64,000 nt of DNA from Oscillibacter sp. (GCA_017526785.1 JAFXQV010000031.1:102624-166623), one strand, 5' to 3'; positions 36,178 through 45,656 are shown, counted from the stretch's first letter. The notes: generated from the sequence alone by a model not told the origin. Numbers and translations are program-made.

Positions 36178-37251
36178 GTGGAAATGAGAAACACAGCGGC
36201 ATTAGACCAGATTCTGACGGCGGCACCGTCCGGGCGCGGCGCTTCGCGGAGCAACGCGAAAGCGTCCGACGGTTCCGACTTCGGGAGCATGGTACGCCAG
36301 AAACAGCAGGACACCCGCGCAAATGACGGCAAGGACACGCCCGCGCAGACTTCCTCCGCGAAACCCAAGGACAAGCCCGACACGCCCACGCCACAGCAGA
36401 ACGCCGACACGCCCGCCGAACAGTACGAAATCGCGGCGGCCATGATGATGCAGTCATGGTTACAGATGATTCCCGTCAATGTGACCCCGGAGGAAAACAC
36501 GCTGGAAGTCGAAATCACCCCGGAGTTTCTCCCCGACATGCACACGGAAGCGGAAGTCGTCGCGCCGCTGGAACAGATTCAGGTCAGGCCGGAAGAAGTC
36601 GTGGAACACACGGAAATCCGAGAGTTCCGCGACGTGGTGGAGGAAGTCCGCACGGAAGTGCAGGACTTTTCGGACAAGCCCGTGACCGAGGAGCAGACCG
36701 AGGAAGTAGAGGAAACGGTCGTCGTGGAAAATGTGAAGGTCGAGACCCCGGTTTTCGGCTACATGGACGCCGAACCCGTGAAAGTGGCCACCGTACAGGA
36801 AAAGCCCGTCGAACTCGAAGCCCCCGACGGCTTGGAGCAGTTGCGCGGACGCGTTGAGGAATTTCTGACCGACGCCGAGGGCAACAGTTACGTGGAACTG
36901 ACGCTTTCCCCGCCCGAACTCGGGAAAATTACGGTCTCGCTGACGCAGGCCGCCGACGGCGCGTTACACGTACAGCTCAGCGCAACGACCGTCCGCGCCG
37001 CCGAACTGCTCGAACGCAACACAAGCGGCTTGCAACAGCTTTTAGCGTCCACGTCCCGCCCGCAGGTGAAAGTGGAGATGACCGAAACCCAGAACAACCC
37101 CTACATTTTCATCAACCCCAATCAGGACAACGGGCAGAACCAGCAGCGCCAGCAGCAGAATCAGCAGAAGCGTGACCGGGAACGCGGAGAACACGAGGAC
37201 AGCGATTTCATACACCAGTTGCGGCTCGGACTGGTCGGAATCGGCGTCTGA
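36178..37251 (+). CDS. fliK: Flagellar hook-length control protein FliK
   Basis: 357 residues. The N-terminal two-thirds are low-complexity, rich in Gln, Pro, Glu and Val, fitting the molecular ruler. The C-terminal Flg_hook domain is clear (YVELTLSPPELGKITVSLTQ, LHVQLSATTVRAAELLERN), which contacts FlhB to switch export specificity. A Gln/Arg-rich tail follows. GTG start behind GGAGGTG. Upstream at 36116-36122 another GGAGGTG has no sizeable frame behind it. Confidence 0.9.
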   Translation: MEMRNTAALDQILTAAPSGRGASRSNAKASDGSDFGSMVRQKQQDTRANDGKDTPAQTSSAKPKDKPDTPTPQQNADTPAEQYEIAAAMMMQSWLQMIPVNVTPEENTLEVEITPEFLPDMHTEAEVVAPLEQIQVRPEEVVEHTEIREFRDVVEEVRTEVQDFSDKPVTEEQTEEVEETVVVENVKVETPVFGYMDAEPVKVATVQEKPVELEAPDGLEQLRGRVEEFLTDAEGNSYVELTLSPPELGKITVSLTQAADGALHVQLSATTVRAAELLERNTSGLQQLLASTSRPQVKVEMTETQNNPYIFINPNQDNGQNQQRQQQNQQKRDRERGEHEDSDFIHQLRLGLVGIGV

Positions 37252-37270
37252 CGCCCGGAAAGGAGTACAC

Positions 37271-38092
37271 ATGAGCAGTAACTATTACACAGACCTCAAG
37301 GGCATTGTGACGACGGGTCTGGAAGCGGCCTCCACCGTCGCGAAGCACAGCACCAGCACCAAGGCCGGAAAAGACCTCCAAATGGAGGACTTCTTACAGT
37401 TGATGGTCGCCACGGTTCAGAACCAGACCATTGACAATCAGGCCGACATCAGCGACATGATGAACCAGATGGTTCAAATGTCCGTGGTGCAGGCGATTTC
37501 CAACATCAGCCAGTTGATTACCGACACCACCAGTCTGACCTACGCCGCCTCTCTGGTCGGGAAAGACGTTATCATCGCCGAGAAAGTCGGAAACGAAACG
37601 ATTCAGATTCCCGGCAAGGTCACGGGTACGGGTACGCTCGACGGAACCCCGGTCATTTTCGTGGGCGACAAGAGCTACTGGCTGTCGGACGTGCTGGCCG
37701 TCGGGGAGTTGCCGTCCAAGGAGTCGCAAGAGCAGAACGCGCAGGCGCTCCAGAACGACGAGGACTGGCTGTCCCAGCAGACCACATCCAGTTCCATGGA
37801 CATGGCCGCCCGCGCCGCGCTCGACGACATTGCCAAGCTCCAGAGCGCCAAAGACGACACCGTGGACGCCCTCTTGGAAGCTATCAAGCCCTCCGACGAC
37901 GACGACGACAAGCGCGCCAACGCCATTGCGGACTTTCTCGACCCGAACGCCAACAGGTATGACGCCGTGGTGAATCTGCTGACCGCCGCCGGGAACAGCG
38001 CCGACGCCGCCGCGATTCTCAGCGCCCTTGGACACGACGATATCCCGCTGTCCGTCATTGAGGACGCCATGCAGGAAATCGGCGTCATTTGA
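37271..38092 (+). CDS. flgD: Flagellar hook cap / assembly protein FlgD with C-terminal extension
   Basis: 273 residues. The N-terminal ~150 residues are FlgD (KDLQMEDFLQLMVATVQNQT, MNQMVQMSVVQAISNISQLI, YAASLVGKDVIIAE). A further ~120 residues rich in Asp, Ala and Asn (ALLEAIKPSDDDDDKRANAI) are unusual for FlgD and look partly helical. AAAGGAG precedes the ATG. The gene follows fliK by 19 bases. Confidence 0.9.
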   Translation: MSSNYYTDLKGIVTTGLEAASTVAKHSTSTKAGKDLQMEDFLQLMVATVQNQTIDNQADISDMMNQMVQMSVVQAISNISQLITDTTSLTYAASLVGKDVIIAEKVGNETIQIPGKVTGTGTLDGTPVIFVGDKSYWLSDVLAVGELPSKESQEQNAQALQNDEDWLSQQTTSSSMDMAARAALDDIAKLQSAKDDTVDALLEAIKPSDDDDDKRANAIADFLDPNANRYDAVVNLLTAAGNSADAAAILSALGHDDIPLSVIEDAMQEIGVI

Positions 38093-38116
38093 ACGCTTTC
38101 CGGAGGGGCAACGACG

Positions 38117-38473
38117 ATGATTGACAAATTGCACGGCGTCGCGCCGCCCACCCGTACGCAGACCACGGCCGCCGCGCGGACACAACCCGCGTTCGGTGCC
38201 ATGCTTCGGCAGTGCGCGCAGACCGTCAACTTCTCCAAGCACGCGCTCGCCCGCGCCGAGGAACGCGGAATTGAACTCACCCCCGACTTAATGGGCAAAT
38301 TGGCCGATTCCGTCGAGAAAGCCCAAGAGAAGGGCGCGAAAAACATTCTTGCGTTCAGCGATTCGCAGGCCTTCATTATCAACATCCCCTACGGGCGGGT
38401 CATTACCACCATGTCCGGGGAGGAAATGAAGCAGAACATCTTCACCAACATTGACGGGGCTGTACTGCTCTGA
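38117..38473 (+). CDS. Flagellar operon protein, TIGR02530 type
   Basis: 118 residues. VNFSKHALARAEERGIELTP and AKNILAFSDSQAFIINIPYG with a final FTNIDGAVLL are the signature of the small protein found between flgD and flgE in Firmicutes and spirochaetes. Its role is unknown, possibly in hook assembly. GGAGGGG precedes the ATG. Confidence 0.88.
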   Translation: MIDKLHGVAPPTRTQTTAAARTQPAFGAMLRQCAQTVNFSKHALARAEERGIELTPDLMGKLADSVEKAQEKGAKNILAFSDSQAFIINIPYGRVITTMSGEEMKQNIFTNIDGAVLL

Positions 38474-38562
38474 CAGTACACGGCAGGTCCTCTACAGGAT
38501 GTCGCGGGGCGTCGCCCGACTGGCGCGCCCCAACGCCCCCGCATGATATAAGGAGTTATCAC

Positions 38563-39660
38563 ATGACAAGTTCCATGTACGCGGCTGTCGCGGGTCTCAA
38601 AACGCACATGAGCGCCCTCGGCGTCATCGGCAACAACGTCGCAAACGTCAACACATACGCCTACAAGGCTACCCGGTACACATTCGACGAAGCCCTGTAC
38701 ACCAACGTCCGCTCCGGCTCCAACGGCACGGAGGAAATCGGCGGCAACAACCCCGCGCAAATCGGCTTCGGCTGTACGCTGGGGACTATCGACCTCGACA
38801 TGGGTACCAAAATCTTCAACACCACGGGCAGAGGCATGGACTGCATGATAGACGGCGACGGCTTCTTTCTCGTCGGCGACAAAACCAAGCTCGGTATCAA
38901 CACGCAGGCCGAACTCAACGGCATGTCGCTGAGCCGTCTGGGCAATTTCGAGTTCAACAGCGGCTATCTCACCGACGGCGGCGGGAACATCGTCTACGGC
39001 TTTCTCAACGTCTCCAACCCCGACCAGAACGCGCAGTTCAGCACGCTCTTGACGCCGATTCGGCTTCCGTATTATAATGAGGACACCAAGGAAATTCTCA
39101 TGCCCCTTGAGAGCGACGACGAGGAGAACCCCGAACTCGTGGACAACGAGACCGCGCTGGAAGCTATCGCCGAGGCCAACGCCCCCGGACAGGAAGCCAC
39201 CCACATCCCCTACAAGCGCCTCAACGTCGATACGCTCAGCGTCGACCGCGCCGGGGTCATTACCGCCGTCACTGCGGACGACATTCAGGTAGTCATCGGC
39301 GTCATCGCCGTGGCGAAGGCCGAGAACCCCAACGGCGTCACCCATACCGACGGGCGCTACTATACGGCTCTCGGCGGCGCGGGCAATCTCCGCCTGACGA
39401 CCGTCGGCGGCACCGTCACCTACCCGGAAATCGGCATGGACGGCCAGCCCGTCAACCCCGGCGGCACCGACGCGAACCGCCTCATCATCGAGAGTTCGGG
39501 TGACACGGAAATCCTCAACGGCGGCCTCGAATCCTCCGGCACCGACCTCGCCGACGAAATCACACACATGATTGTCATCCAGCGCGGCTATCAGGCCAAC
39601 ACCAGAATTGTCACCGTGACCGACTCCATGCTGGAAGAACTCGTCAACATGAAGCGGTAA
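38563..39660 (+). CDS. flgE: Flagellar hook protein FlgE
   Basis: 365 residues. The N-terminus SSMYAAVAGLKTHMSALGVI with NNVANVNTYAYKA, the DGDGFFLVGDK hook motif near residue 105 and the C-terminal ITHMIVIQRGYQANTRIVTV are the hook/rod family marks. Length and place after flgD and the TIGR02530 gene make it FlgE rather than FlgF/FlgG, which occur later. AAGGAG precedes the ATG. Confidence 0.93.
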   Translation: MTSSMYAAVAGLKTHMSALGVIGNNVANVNTYAYKATRYTFDEALYTNVRSGSNGTEEIGGNNPAQIGFGCTLGTIDLDMGTKIFNTTGRGMDCMIDGDGFFLVGDKTKLGINTQAELNGMSLSRLGNFEFNSGYLTDGGGNIVYGFLNVSNPDQNAQFSTLLTPIRLPYYNEDTKEILMPLESDDEENPELVDNETALEAIAEANAPGQEATHIPYKRLNVDTLSVDRAGVITAVTADDIQVVIGVIAVAKAENPNGVTHTDGRYYTALGGAGNLRLTTVGGTVTYPEIGMDGQPVNPGGTDANRLIIESSGDTEILNGGLESSGTDLADEITHMIVIQRGYQANTRIVTVTDSMLEELVNMKR

Positions 39661-39723
39661 TTCTCCGGGCGTCGGGGGATACCCTCCCCCGCGCCCCTCC
39701 GGCGCAGAAAGGAACAGTGTACC

Positions 39724-39951
39724 ATGATTGTACTAACCAAAGTCTCCAAGGAAAAGTTCCTGCTCAACCATAACCAGATTGAGTGTATCGAGACCATCCC
39801 GGAAACCCGCGTCGTCATGATGAACCATGACTATTACCTCGTGCAGGAGACCATACAGGATATCATCCGCAAAATCGCGGAGTACAACGCGAAAGTTCTC
39901 GACATCCACCGCCAGATTGCCGTGACCGACAAAGCCGACAAGAGGAAATAG
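39724..39951 (+). CDS. flbD: FlbD / SwrD family flagellar protein
   Basis: 75 residues. MIVLTKVSKEKFLLNHNQIE and YYLVQETIQDIIRKIAEYN are typical. In Bacillus SwrD raises motor torque and lies between flgE and the stator or fliL genes. GAAAGG precedes the ATG. Confidence 0.9.
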   Translation: MIVLTKVSKEKFLLNHNQIECIETIPETRVVMMNHDYYLVQETIQDIIRKIAEYNAKVLDIHRQIAVTDKADKRK

Positions 39952-40002
39952 CCGGGAACCCCCGCGCAAGAACGAACGATAAGAAACGGAGCGGAAATTT
40001 TT

Positions 40003-40800
40003 ATGAATATTGCGTACGTCGTGGGACTGCTTCTGTCTTTCGCGTTTATCCTGCTGGGAATGCTGGGCTTCCCGAAAATCGACTTTAACAAGTTAATGAA
40101 CTTCGTCGACATGCCCAGCGTCCTCATCGTGGTGGGCTGTACGTTCGCGGTCGTGGCGGCCAGTATGCCGACATCCGTGCTGAAATCCATTCCCAAGCAT
40201 TTCGGGCTGGTCATGAATACCAAGAAGTTCGACCCCATGAGCATTATCGACCAGTTGACCGAAATCGCCAACAAGGCGCGTAAAGACGGCCTGCTGTCGC
40301 TGGAAGGCATGGCCTCCGAGCAGAAGGACCCCTTTTTCAAACAGGCTATCATGCTTCTGGTCGACGGCAACGACGCCGACCGCGTCCGGCTCGTGCTGGA
40401 AACCGATATCGAGCAAATGGCGGCGCGGCACGAGTCCGGCGCGGCGCTCTACGACAAGGCCTCCGCAATGGCACCCGCGTTCGGCATGGTCGGCACGCTC
40501 TGCGGCCTTATCAACATGTGCAAAGGCCTGAACATGTCCGACGGCTCCTCCTCCCTCGGCGACGACATGGGTACCGCCATGATTACGACCATGTACGGCT
40601 GTATGCTGGCGCACCAAGTATTCGGCCCCATTGCGACTCACCTGCGGACACGCGGAGACGAGGAAATCTTGTGCAAGATGATTATCGTCGAGGGCATTAC
40701 GGGCATTCAGTCCGGGGAAAACCCCAAGTTTCTCCGGGAACGCCTCCTGACGTTCGTCTCTCAAAACGCCCGCGAAAAGGCCACCGCCGGTAACGAATAA
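40003..40800 (+). CDS. motA: Flagellar motor stator protein MotA
   Basis: 265 residues, four membrane helices. Characteristic segments: FVDMPSVLIVVGCTFAVVAA, the cytoplasmic loop with KARKDGLLSLEGMA, and ASAMAPAFGMVGTLCGLINM before helix 3-4. It forms the stator ring with MotB in the cytoplasmic membrane and pushes FliG. GGAGCGG precedes the ATG. Whether H+ or Na+ drives it is not decided. Confidence 0.96.
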   Translation: MNIAYVVGLLLSFAFILLGMLGFPKIDFNKLMNFVDMPSVLIVVGCTFAVVAASMPTSVLKSIPKHFGLVMNTKKFDPMSIIDQLTEIANKARKDGLLSLEGMASEQKDPFFKQAIMLLVDGNDADRVRLVLETDIEQMAARHESGAALYDKASAMAPAFGMVGTLCGLINMCKGLNMSDGSSSLGDDMGTAMITTMYGCMLAHQVFGPIATHLRTRGDEEILCKMIIVEGITGIQSGENPKFLRERLLTFVSQNAREKATAGNE

Positions 40801-40860
40801 GACAGAACCGCTTTTCCGTCCCGGAATAGCGGGAACATGAAGGGAGGAAGCGACCTCTTT

Positions 40861-41727
40861 ATGGCAATCAAGAAGAAAAGCAGCGGTGGCGGCGGCGCGA
40901 ACTGGATGGACACCTACGGCGACATGGTGACGCTGTTGCTCTGCTTCTTCGTCCTGCTCTACTCCATGTCGACTATCAGTGAGGAGAAGTTCAAGGCCAT
41001 TGTGCAGAGCTTCAACCCGTCGTCGCTGGAAACCAGCACCATGACTTCCGGCAGTGAAGGCCCCCTTGCCGACCCGTCCGAGGGTATCGGCTCCGACTAC
41101 GGCCTCTCCCCGCCCACAGAGGACGCAATGGAACAGACCGACATCGACGATTTGCTGGAACAACTCGCGCAGATGCTAAAGGAAGTTGCCGCCGATAGCG
41201 GACAGGCCGAAAACATCGAAGTCACCAAGGGTGACGGCTATGTGTTCGTGTCGTTCAACGACGCCGTGTTTTTCATGGGCGACAGCCCGACCATCACCGT
41301 GGAGGGCGAGCGTATCCTGAACGTCGTGGCCGACGCGCTCAACCACGCCGCCCGCGCCGTGGACGAACTGCGCGTTATGGGGCATACCGCGCAGGCGTCG
41401 CCCGACCGCCCCAACAACGTCGACAACGACCGCCGTCTGGCCTCCAACCGCGCAACCAACGTGACGATTTACCTACAGAAGCGCGTGGAAATCTCCCCGG
41501 CGCGTATCGTCAGCGTCGGGTACGGCCAGCACAGACCCGTCGACACCAACAGCACCCGCGAGGGGCGCGCCCACAACCGCCGCGTGGAGATGATTATCAC
41601 GGGCAAGAACCTCTACAGCGAACTCGGCGACGCCCTCCAGCAGTACCAGACGCTCCGCACGGGGGACGCCCCTGCGGAAGTCTCCGAGGAATTTTACGCG
41701 GAAGACGCCGGAGCCCCTTTAGAATAA
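40861..41727 (+). CDS. motB: Flagellar motor stator protein MotB
   Basis: 288 residues. Short basic head, then one membrane helix with the ion-carrying Asp21 in DTYGDMVTLLLCFFVLLYSM, a plug/linker, and a C-terminal OmpA-type peptidoglycan-binding domain (MGHTAQASPDRPNNVDNDRR, LASNRATNVTIYL, AHNRRVEMIITGK). ATG at 40861 is used because GGGAGGAAG precedes it and the protein then starts at the basic head. fliL, expected next, is missing. Confidence 0.95.
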   Translation: MAIKKKSSGGGGANWMDTYGDMVTLLLCFFVLLYSMSTISEEKFKAIVQSFNPSSLETSTMTSGSEGPLADPSEGIGSDYGLSPPTEDAMEQTDIDDLLEQLAQMLKEVAADSGQAENIEVTKGDGYVFVSFNDAVFFMGDSPTITVEGERILNVVADALNHAARAVDELRVMGHTAQASPDRPNNVDNDRRLASNRATNVTIYLQKRVEISPARIVSVGYGQHRPVDTNSTREGRAHNRRVEMIITGKNLYSELGDALQQYQTLRTGDAPAEVSEEFYAEDAGAPLE

Positions 41728-41758
41728 ATGTGCGCGGCTGACAGGAAATGAGGTGCCT

Positions 41759-42757
41759 ATGGCTGAAGTATTGTCACAAAGTCAGATTGACGCGCTTCTG
41801 CAAGCCGCGTTTAATCCGGAACCCGATAAACAGGAACCCAAGGAACGATATCAGAAGTACGACTTTCGCAGTCCGAGAAAGTACACCAAGGAGCGCCTGA
41901 AAATGCTGAACGGCGTCTTTGATAACTACGTCAAGGTACTGACGACCCGGATTAACGCGCTTGTCCACGCCACTTGTGAAGTTTCTGTTGACACCGTGGA
42001 CGAACAGAGGTATTATGAGTTCTCGAACGCGCTCTTGGAGGGTTCGGTCGTGTCGCTGGCCTACCTGCGCCTCGACGGACAGCGCGAGGATACCCCGGTC
42101 ATCATCTGCGCCACGCCCAGTATCATGATTAGCATGTTTGACCGCCTCTGCGGCGGTACCGGGAACGTGGACGACCTCCCCTCCGACTACGCCTACACCA
42201 ACGTCGACCTGAGCCTGTACGCGCACCTTATCTCTGAGTTTATCTCCCTTTTGAGCGGAAGCTGGGAAAATTACCTGCACCTGAATTTCGAGTTCGGGCG
42301 CGTGGAGACCAACCCGACCCTTGTGCAGTTAATCGGGCTGGAAGAGACCGTCGTCGTGGTCAGTATCGACGTGAACTTTGCCAACGCCTCCGGGCGCTTC
42401 GACATCTGTCTGGCCGACGAGGTACTCAACCGAATCTTCGAGGGTATCGCAAAGCAAAACCGCGCCATGCGCAGACAGTTAGAGGACCATTCCGAGGAGA
42501 TTTACAGTCACTTGGAGGACACCGACCTTGTCATCACCGCCGAGCTTGGGCGTACCTGGCTTCGGCTTCGGGATATATACACGCTCAACGTGGGGGATGT
42601 CATTGACATGAACATCAAGGCGGACTCGGCCGTGTCGCTCTGGATTGGGGAGCGGCAGTGGTTCTCCGGCCTGATGGGCGTTGATGAAAAGCATGTGGCA
42701 GTAAAAATCAGAGACGTACATCACATAGAGGGAGGGAGCGAGCAGGAAGATGAGTAA
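41759..42757 (+). CDS. fliM: Flagellar motor switch protein FliM
   Basis: 332 residues. N-terminal CheY-P docking peptide LSQSQIDALLQA (about 5-16), middle CheC-like domain, and C-terminal SpoA domain (LGRTWLRLRDIYTLNVGDVI). The ATG follows GAGGTG; a GTG two codons upstream sits within that site. The last eight bases overlap fliY. Confidence 0.95.
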   Translation: MAEVLSQSQIDALLQAAFNPEPDKQEPKERYQKYDFRSPRKYTKERLKMLNGVFDNYVKVLTTRINALVHATCEVSVDTVDEQRYYEFSNALLEGSVVSLAYLRLDGQREDTPVIICATPSIMISMFDRLCGGTGNVDDLPSDYAYTNVDLSLYAHLISEFISLLSGSWENYLHLNFEFGRVETNPTLVQLIGLEETVVVVSIDVNFANASGRFDICLADEVLNRIFEGIAKQNRAMRRQLEDHSEEIYSHLEDTDLVITAELGRTWLRLRDIYTLNVGDVIDMNIKADSAVSLWIGERQWFSGLMGVDEKHVAVKIRDVHHIEGGSEQEDE

Positions 42758-44168
42758 TCTGTTTTCACCGATGGAGATTGACGCCATTGGCGAGATTATG
42801 AACATCAGCCTTGGCTCATCGGCTACGGCGGTTTCCAACCTGCTGGACCACAGAGTCGATATCACGACGCCGCGTGTTTCGATTGTGAACGCGGAGGAGT
42901 TTTCGCTGGGCGACCTTGACCCCGCAATCGGCGTGGAAATCAAATACGTTGCGGGTCTGACGGGCAGTAACATCATGCTTTTGAAAATGCACGATGTAAA
43001 AATCATCGTGGATATTCTCATGGGCATGGAGACGCCGGAAGAGGAATTCGAGCTCAACGAGCTGACGCTCAGCGCGGTCTGCGAAGTCATGAACCAGATG
43101 ATGGGAGCCTCGTCCACGGCGCTGTCGGACTTCCTCGGGCGCGTGGTCAACATCTCCACGCCGGAGACGTTCGACGGCTCCAACGTCGACGACCTGCGGG
43201 GACAGTGGCTCCCGGTCAGCCATGGGCCGATTGTGGTTGTGCAGTTCGCGTTGAGCATTGAGGACGCCGTGCAGAGCGAGTTTATCAACGTCATGTCCGT
43301 GGAACTGGCCAAGGAGATGATTTCCGGCTTCGGCCTCGGCGACGGGGAGGACGCGTCCGCCGCGCTGGACAACGCCGCCCAGCCGGAGGGCAGCCGGAAT
43401 CTCAATCAGGCGCAAATCGAGGCCATGATGGCACAGCAAAGCACCCCGGCACCGTCCGGCGGCGGCATGATGAGCCAAGAGGAAATCGAGCGCATGATGT
43501 CCGGCATGGCGGCACCTACCCCGCCCCCGGCACCGTCGGGAGGTGGCGGCATGATGAGCCAAGAGGAAATCGAGCGCATGATGTCCGGCATGGCGGCACC
43601 CACCCCGCCCCCGGCACCGTCGGGAGGCGGCGGCATGATGAGCCAAGAGGAAATCGAGCGCATGATGTCCGGCGTGTCCGCGCCGCAAGCCGCGCCCACA
43701 CCCGCGCCCGCGCAGCAGCCCGCCGCGCAATATCCGCCGTTTTACGGCTGGCCGACCGGCTCCGACGGAAAGCCCATGCCGTACCCGCCCTATTACGCGT
43801 GGCCGTCCGCCCCGATGGGCGAGACCCGCAAGCCCGACCAGAAAGTCATTCAGACGACCCCGGTCTCCATGCCCAGACTGCAGGACGGCACCGAGCTGAC
43901 CGAAGAGCAGGCGCACAACCTTGACCTGATTATGAGTGTGCCGCTGGAAATCTCCGTGGAAATCGGGCGCACGCGCAAGAAGGTGCAGGAAATCGTGTCG
44001 CTCTCCAAGGGTTCTCTGGTGGTGCTGGACAAACTCGCCGGAGACCAAGTGGACATTTACGTAAACGGCAAGTGTATCGCGCAAGGCGATGTCGTGGTCA
44101 TTGACGACAATTTCGGAATCCGGATTACGGAAATCCTCCGCCGCCCGGGTCTGGAAGACCTGCTGTAA
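42750..44168 (+). CDS. fliY: Flagellar motor switch phosphatase FliY with repeated docking motifs
   Basis: 472 residues: a CheC-like CheY-P phosphatase domain with both active pairs intact (Glu15/Asn18 and Glu112/Asn115), a long linker (about 205-365), and a C-terminal FliN/SpoA domain (LDLIMSVPLEISVEIGRTRK). The linker holds LNQAQIEAMM (218-227) and three exact copies of MSQEEIERMM (241, 269, 297), 28 residues apart and joined by Pro/Gly-rich spacers. Each resembles the LSQ.QIDALL CheY-docking peptide of FliM and FliY N-termini. GGAGCGAGCAGGAAG precedes the ATG. Confidence 0.95.
   Translation: MSNLFSPMEIDAIGEIMNISLGSSATAVSNLLDHRVDITTPRVSIVNAEEFSLGDLDPAIGVEIKYVAGLTGSNIMLLKMHDVKIIVDILMGMETPEEEFELNELTLSAVCEVMNQMMGASSTALSDFLGRVVNISTPETFDGSNVDDLRGQWLPVSHGPIVVVQFALSIEDAVQSEFINVMSVELAKEMISGFGLGDGEDASAALDNAAQPEGSRNLNQAQIEAMMAQQSTPAPSGGGMMSQEEIERMMSGMAAPTPPPAPSGGGGMMSQEEIERMMSGMAAPTPPPAPSGGGGMMSQEEIERMMSGVSAPQAAPTPAPAQQPAAQYPPFYGWPTGSDGKPMPYPPYYAWPSAPMGETRKPDQKVIQTTPVSMPRLQDGTELTEEQAHNLDLIMSVPLEISVEIGRTRKKVQEIVSLSKGSLVVLDKLAGDQVDIYVNGKCIAQGDVVVIDDNFGIRITEILRRPGLEDLL
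43461..43676 (+). repeat. 84-bp tandem repeat inside fliY (about 2.6 copies)
   Basis: Copies begin at 43461, 43545 and 43629. Each encodes 28 residues: the docking-like MSQEEIERMMSG and a Pro/Ala/Gly linker. Copies are nearly identical, so the number may vary between strains. Confidence 0.9.
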
Positions 44169-44245
44169 ATTTCCCGCCCCGGCTTCTCCGGACGCGGTTG
44201 CATATAACGCACATTTTGTATTGTTTTGGAAAGGAAGATGGACAA

Positions 44246-44611
44246 ATGGCAAAAATCTTAATGGCTGACGACGCGGCCTTTATGAGAAAAGTCATTAAGG
44301 ACACCCTCAGCAAGAACGGGTTCACCGACTTGCACGAAGCGGTCGACGGCGCGGACGCCGTGGCCAAGTATGACGAAATACAGCCCGACCTCGTCATTCT
44401 TGATATCACCATGCCGAACATGGACGGACTCGAGGCGCTCAAGGCAATCAAGGGCAAGAACCCCGCCGCCAACGTCATTATGTGTTCCGCCATGGGGCAG
44501 GAGGCGATGGTCATGGACGCGATTAAGTCCGGCGCCAAGGACTTTATCGTCAAGCCCTTCAAGCCCGACCGGATTATGAAGACCGTAACGGCGATTCTGG
44601 GCGCGCCCTGA
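44246..44611 (+). CDS. cheY: Chemotaxis response regulator CheY
   Basis: 121-residue single REC domain. Acidic pair in LMADDAAFMR, phospho-acceptor Asp53 in ILDITMPNMDG, Ser in VIMCSAMG and Lys in FIVKPFKPD are all present. In Bacillus-type chemotaxis CheY-P binds FliM and FliY. AAAGGAAG precedes the ATG. Confidence 0.95.
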   Translation: MAKILMADDAAFMRKVIKDTLSKNGFTDLHEAVDGADAVAKYDEIQPDLVILDITMPNMDGLEALKAIKGKNPAANVIMCSAMGQEAMVMDAIKSGAKDFIVKPFKPDRIMKTVTAILGAP

Positions 44612-44614
44612 CGC

Positions 44615-44980
44615 ATGGCCGGCACTCTCTGGCACGCCCTCGGAATGCTCTTTACCACGATTCTGATACTGGCGCTGGCGTACCTGACAAGCCGCTGGAT
44701 TGCCACGCACGGCGCACCGGGCGGAACTTCGTGGACGGGCGGCGGCGAAAATTTCCGCGTGCTGACCCGAATCGGCGTGGGGCGTGACGCGTCCCTGCTG
44801 GTTCTCTACGCGCGCGGGCGGTGCCTGTTGCTGGGCGTGACCGAACACAACATAACCCTGTTGAAAGAGTGGGAGGGCGAGGACGCGGAGGCGTGGCTTT
44901 CGGACGCGCCGACCGACGCCGGATTCTTGGGCGTCCTGCGCGAAACCCTCAACCGTCCCCGGAGGAATGACCATGGCTGA
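44615..44980 (+). CDS. fliO: Flagellar biosynthesis protein FliO (FliZ)
   Basis: 121 residues: one N-terminal membrane helix (LWHALGMLFTTILILALAYL), then a small cytosolic domain with VLTRIGVGRDASLLVLYARG and LLLGVTEHNITLL, as in FliO. It helps assemble FliP. Its end overlaps the fliP start. Divergent, as FliO always is. Confidence 0.85.
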   Translation: MAGTLWHALGMLFTTILILALAYLTSRWIATHGAPGGTSWTGGGENFRVLTRIGVGRDASLLVLYARGRCLLLGVTEHNITLLKEWEGEDAEAWLSDAPTDAGFLGVLRETLNRPRRNDHG

Positions 44981-45656
44981 CGGCATTATCAATATCAACG
45001 GCGACAGCGTCCAGACGCTGGAGATAATTTATCTCATGGCGCTGTTCACGCTCCTGCCCTCGGCGGTCATCCTCATGACTTCGTTCACGCGGTACGTGAT
45101 TTCGCTTTCGTTCCTGCGCAACGCGATGGGTACACAGCAGGTGCCGCCGAATATGGTGCTTGTGGGGCTGTCGCTGTTCCTGACGCTCTTCACCATGGGG
45201 CCGGTCGTGCGGGAAATCAGCGCGACGGCCTATCAGCCCTATGTCGCCGGGGAAATCGACCAGTCCGCGTTTTTCGACCGCGCCCAACTGCCCCTGAAAA
45301 ATTTCATGGTGCAGAACTCCGAAATTTCCACAATCCGGATGTTCTGCGACATGGACCCCGCTATTGAAATGCCGGATTCCCTCGAAACGGCGCGGGTTCT
45401 GCCGTTGCGCGTCATTGTCCCGGCCTTCGCCACGAGCGAACTCCGCCGCGCCTTTGAAATCGGGCTGTACCTCTACATCCCCTTCCTGCTCATTGACATT
45501 ATCGTGTCAACGGTGCTGATGTCCATGGGCATGATTATGCTGCCGCCGTCGATGATTTCCACGCCGTTCAAGCTGTTGCTGTTCGTGTCGCTCAACGGCT
45601 GGGAACTGGTTTTCACGTCTCTGGTGCGCGGCTTCCAGTACACGCCGCTGACATGA
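44973..45656 (+). CDS. fliP: Flagellar type III export protein FliP
   Basis: 227 residues, four membrane helices, core of the export gate. RYVISLSFLRNAMGTQQVPP, FFDRAQLPLKNFMVQNS and LLIDIIVSTVLMSMGMIMLP are diagnostic. No cleavable signal peptide is needed in this shorter Firmicute form. ATG at 44973 has GGAGGA spaced before it; one two codons earlier lies within that site. Confidence 0.96.
   Translation: MADGIININGDSVQTLEIIYLMALFTLLPSAVILMTSFTRYVISLSFLRNAMGTQQVPPNMVLVGLSLFLTLFTMGPVVREISATAYQPYVAGEIDQSAFFDRAQLPLKNFMVQNSEISTIRMFCDMDPAIEMPDSLETARVLPLRVIVPAFATSELRRAFEIGLYLYIPFLLIDIIVSTVLMSMGMIMLPPSMISTPFKLLLFVSLNGWELVFTSLVRGFQYTPLT

Noticed and set aside
36110..36187. 25-codon frame beginning ATGAAAGGAGGT between fliJ and fliK
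   Set aside because: No ribosome site before its ATG and no similarity noticed; the GGAGG inside it looks like an orphan ribosome site instead.
42816..44252. Minus-strand frame of about 478 codons opposite fliY
   Set aside because: A GC-rich shadow of fliY; His/Arg-rich with no domain and no start signal.
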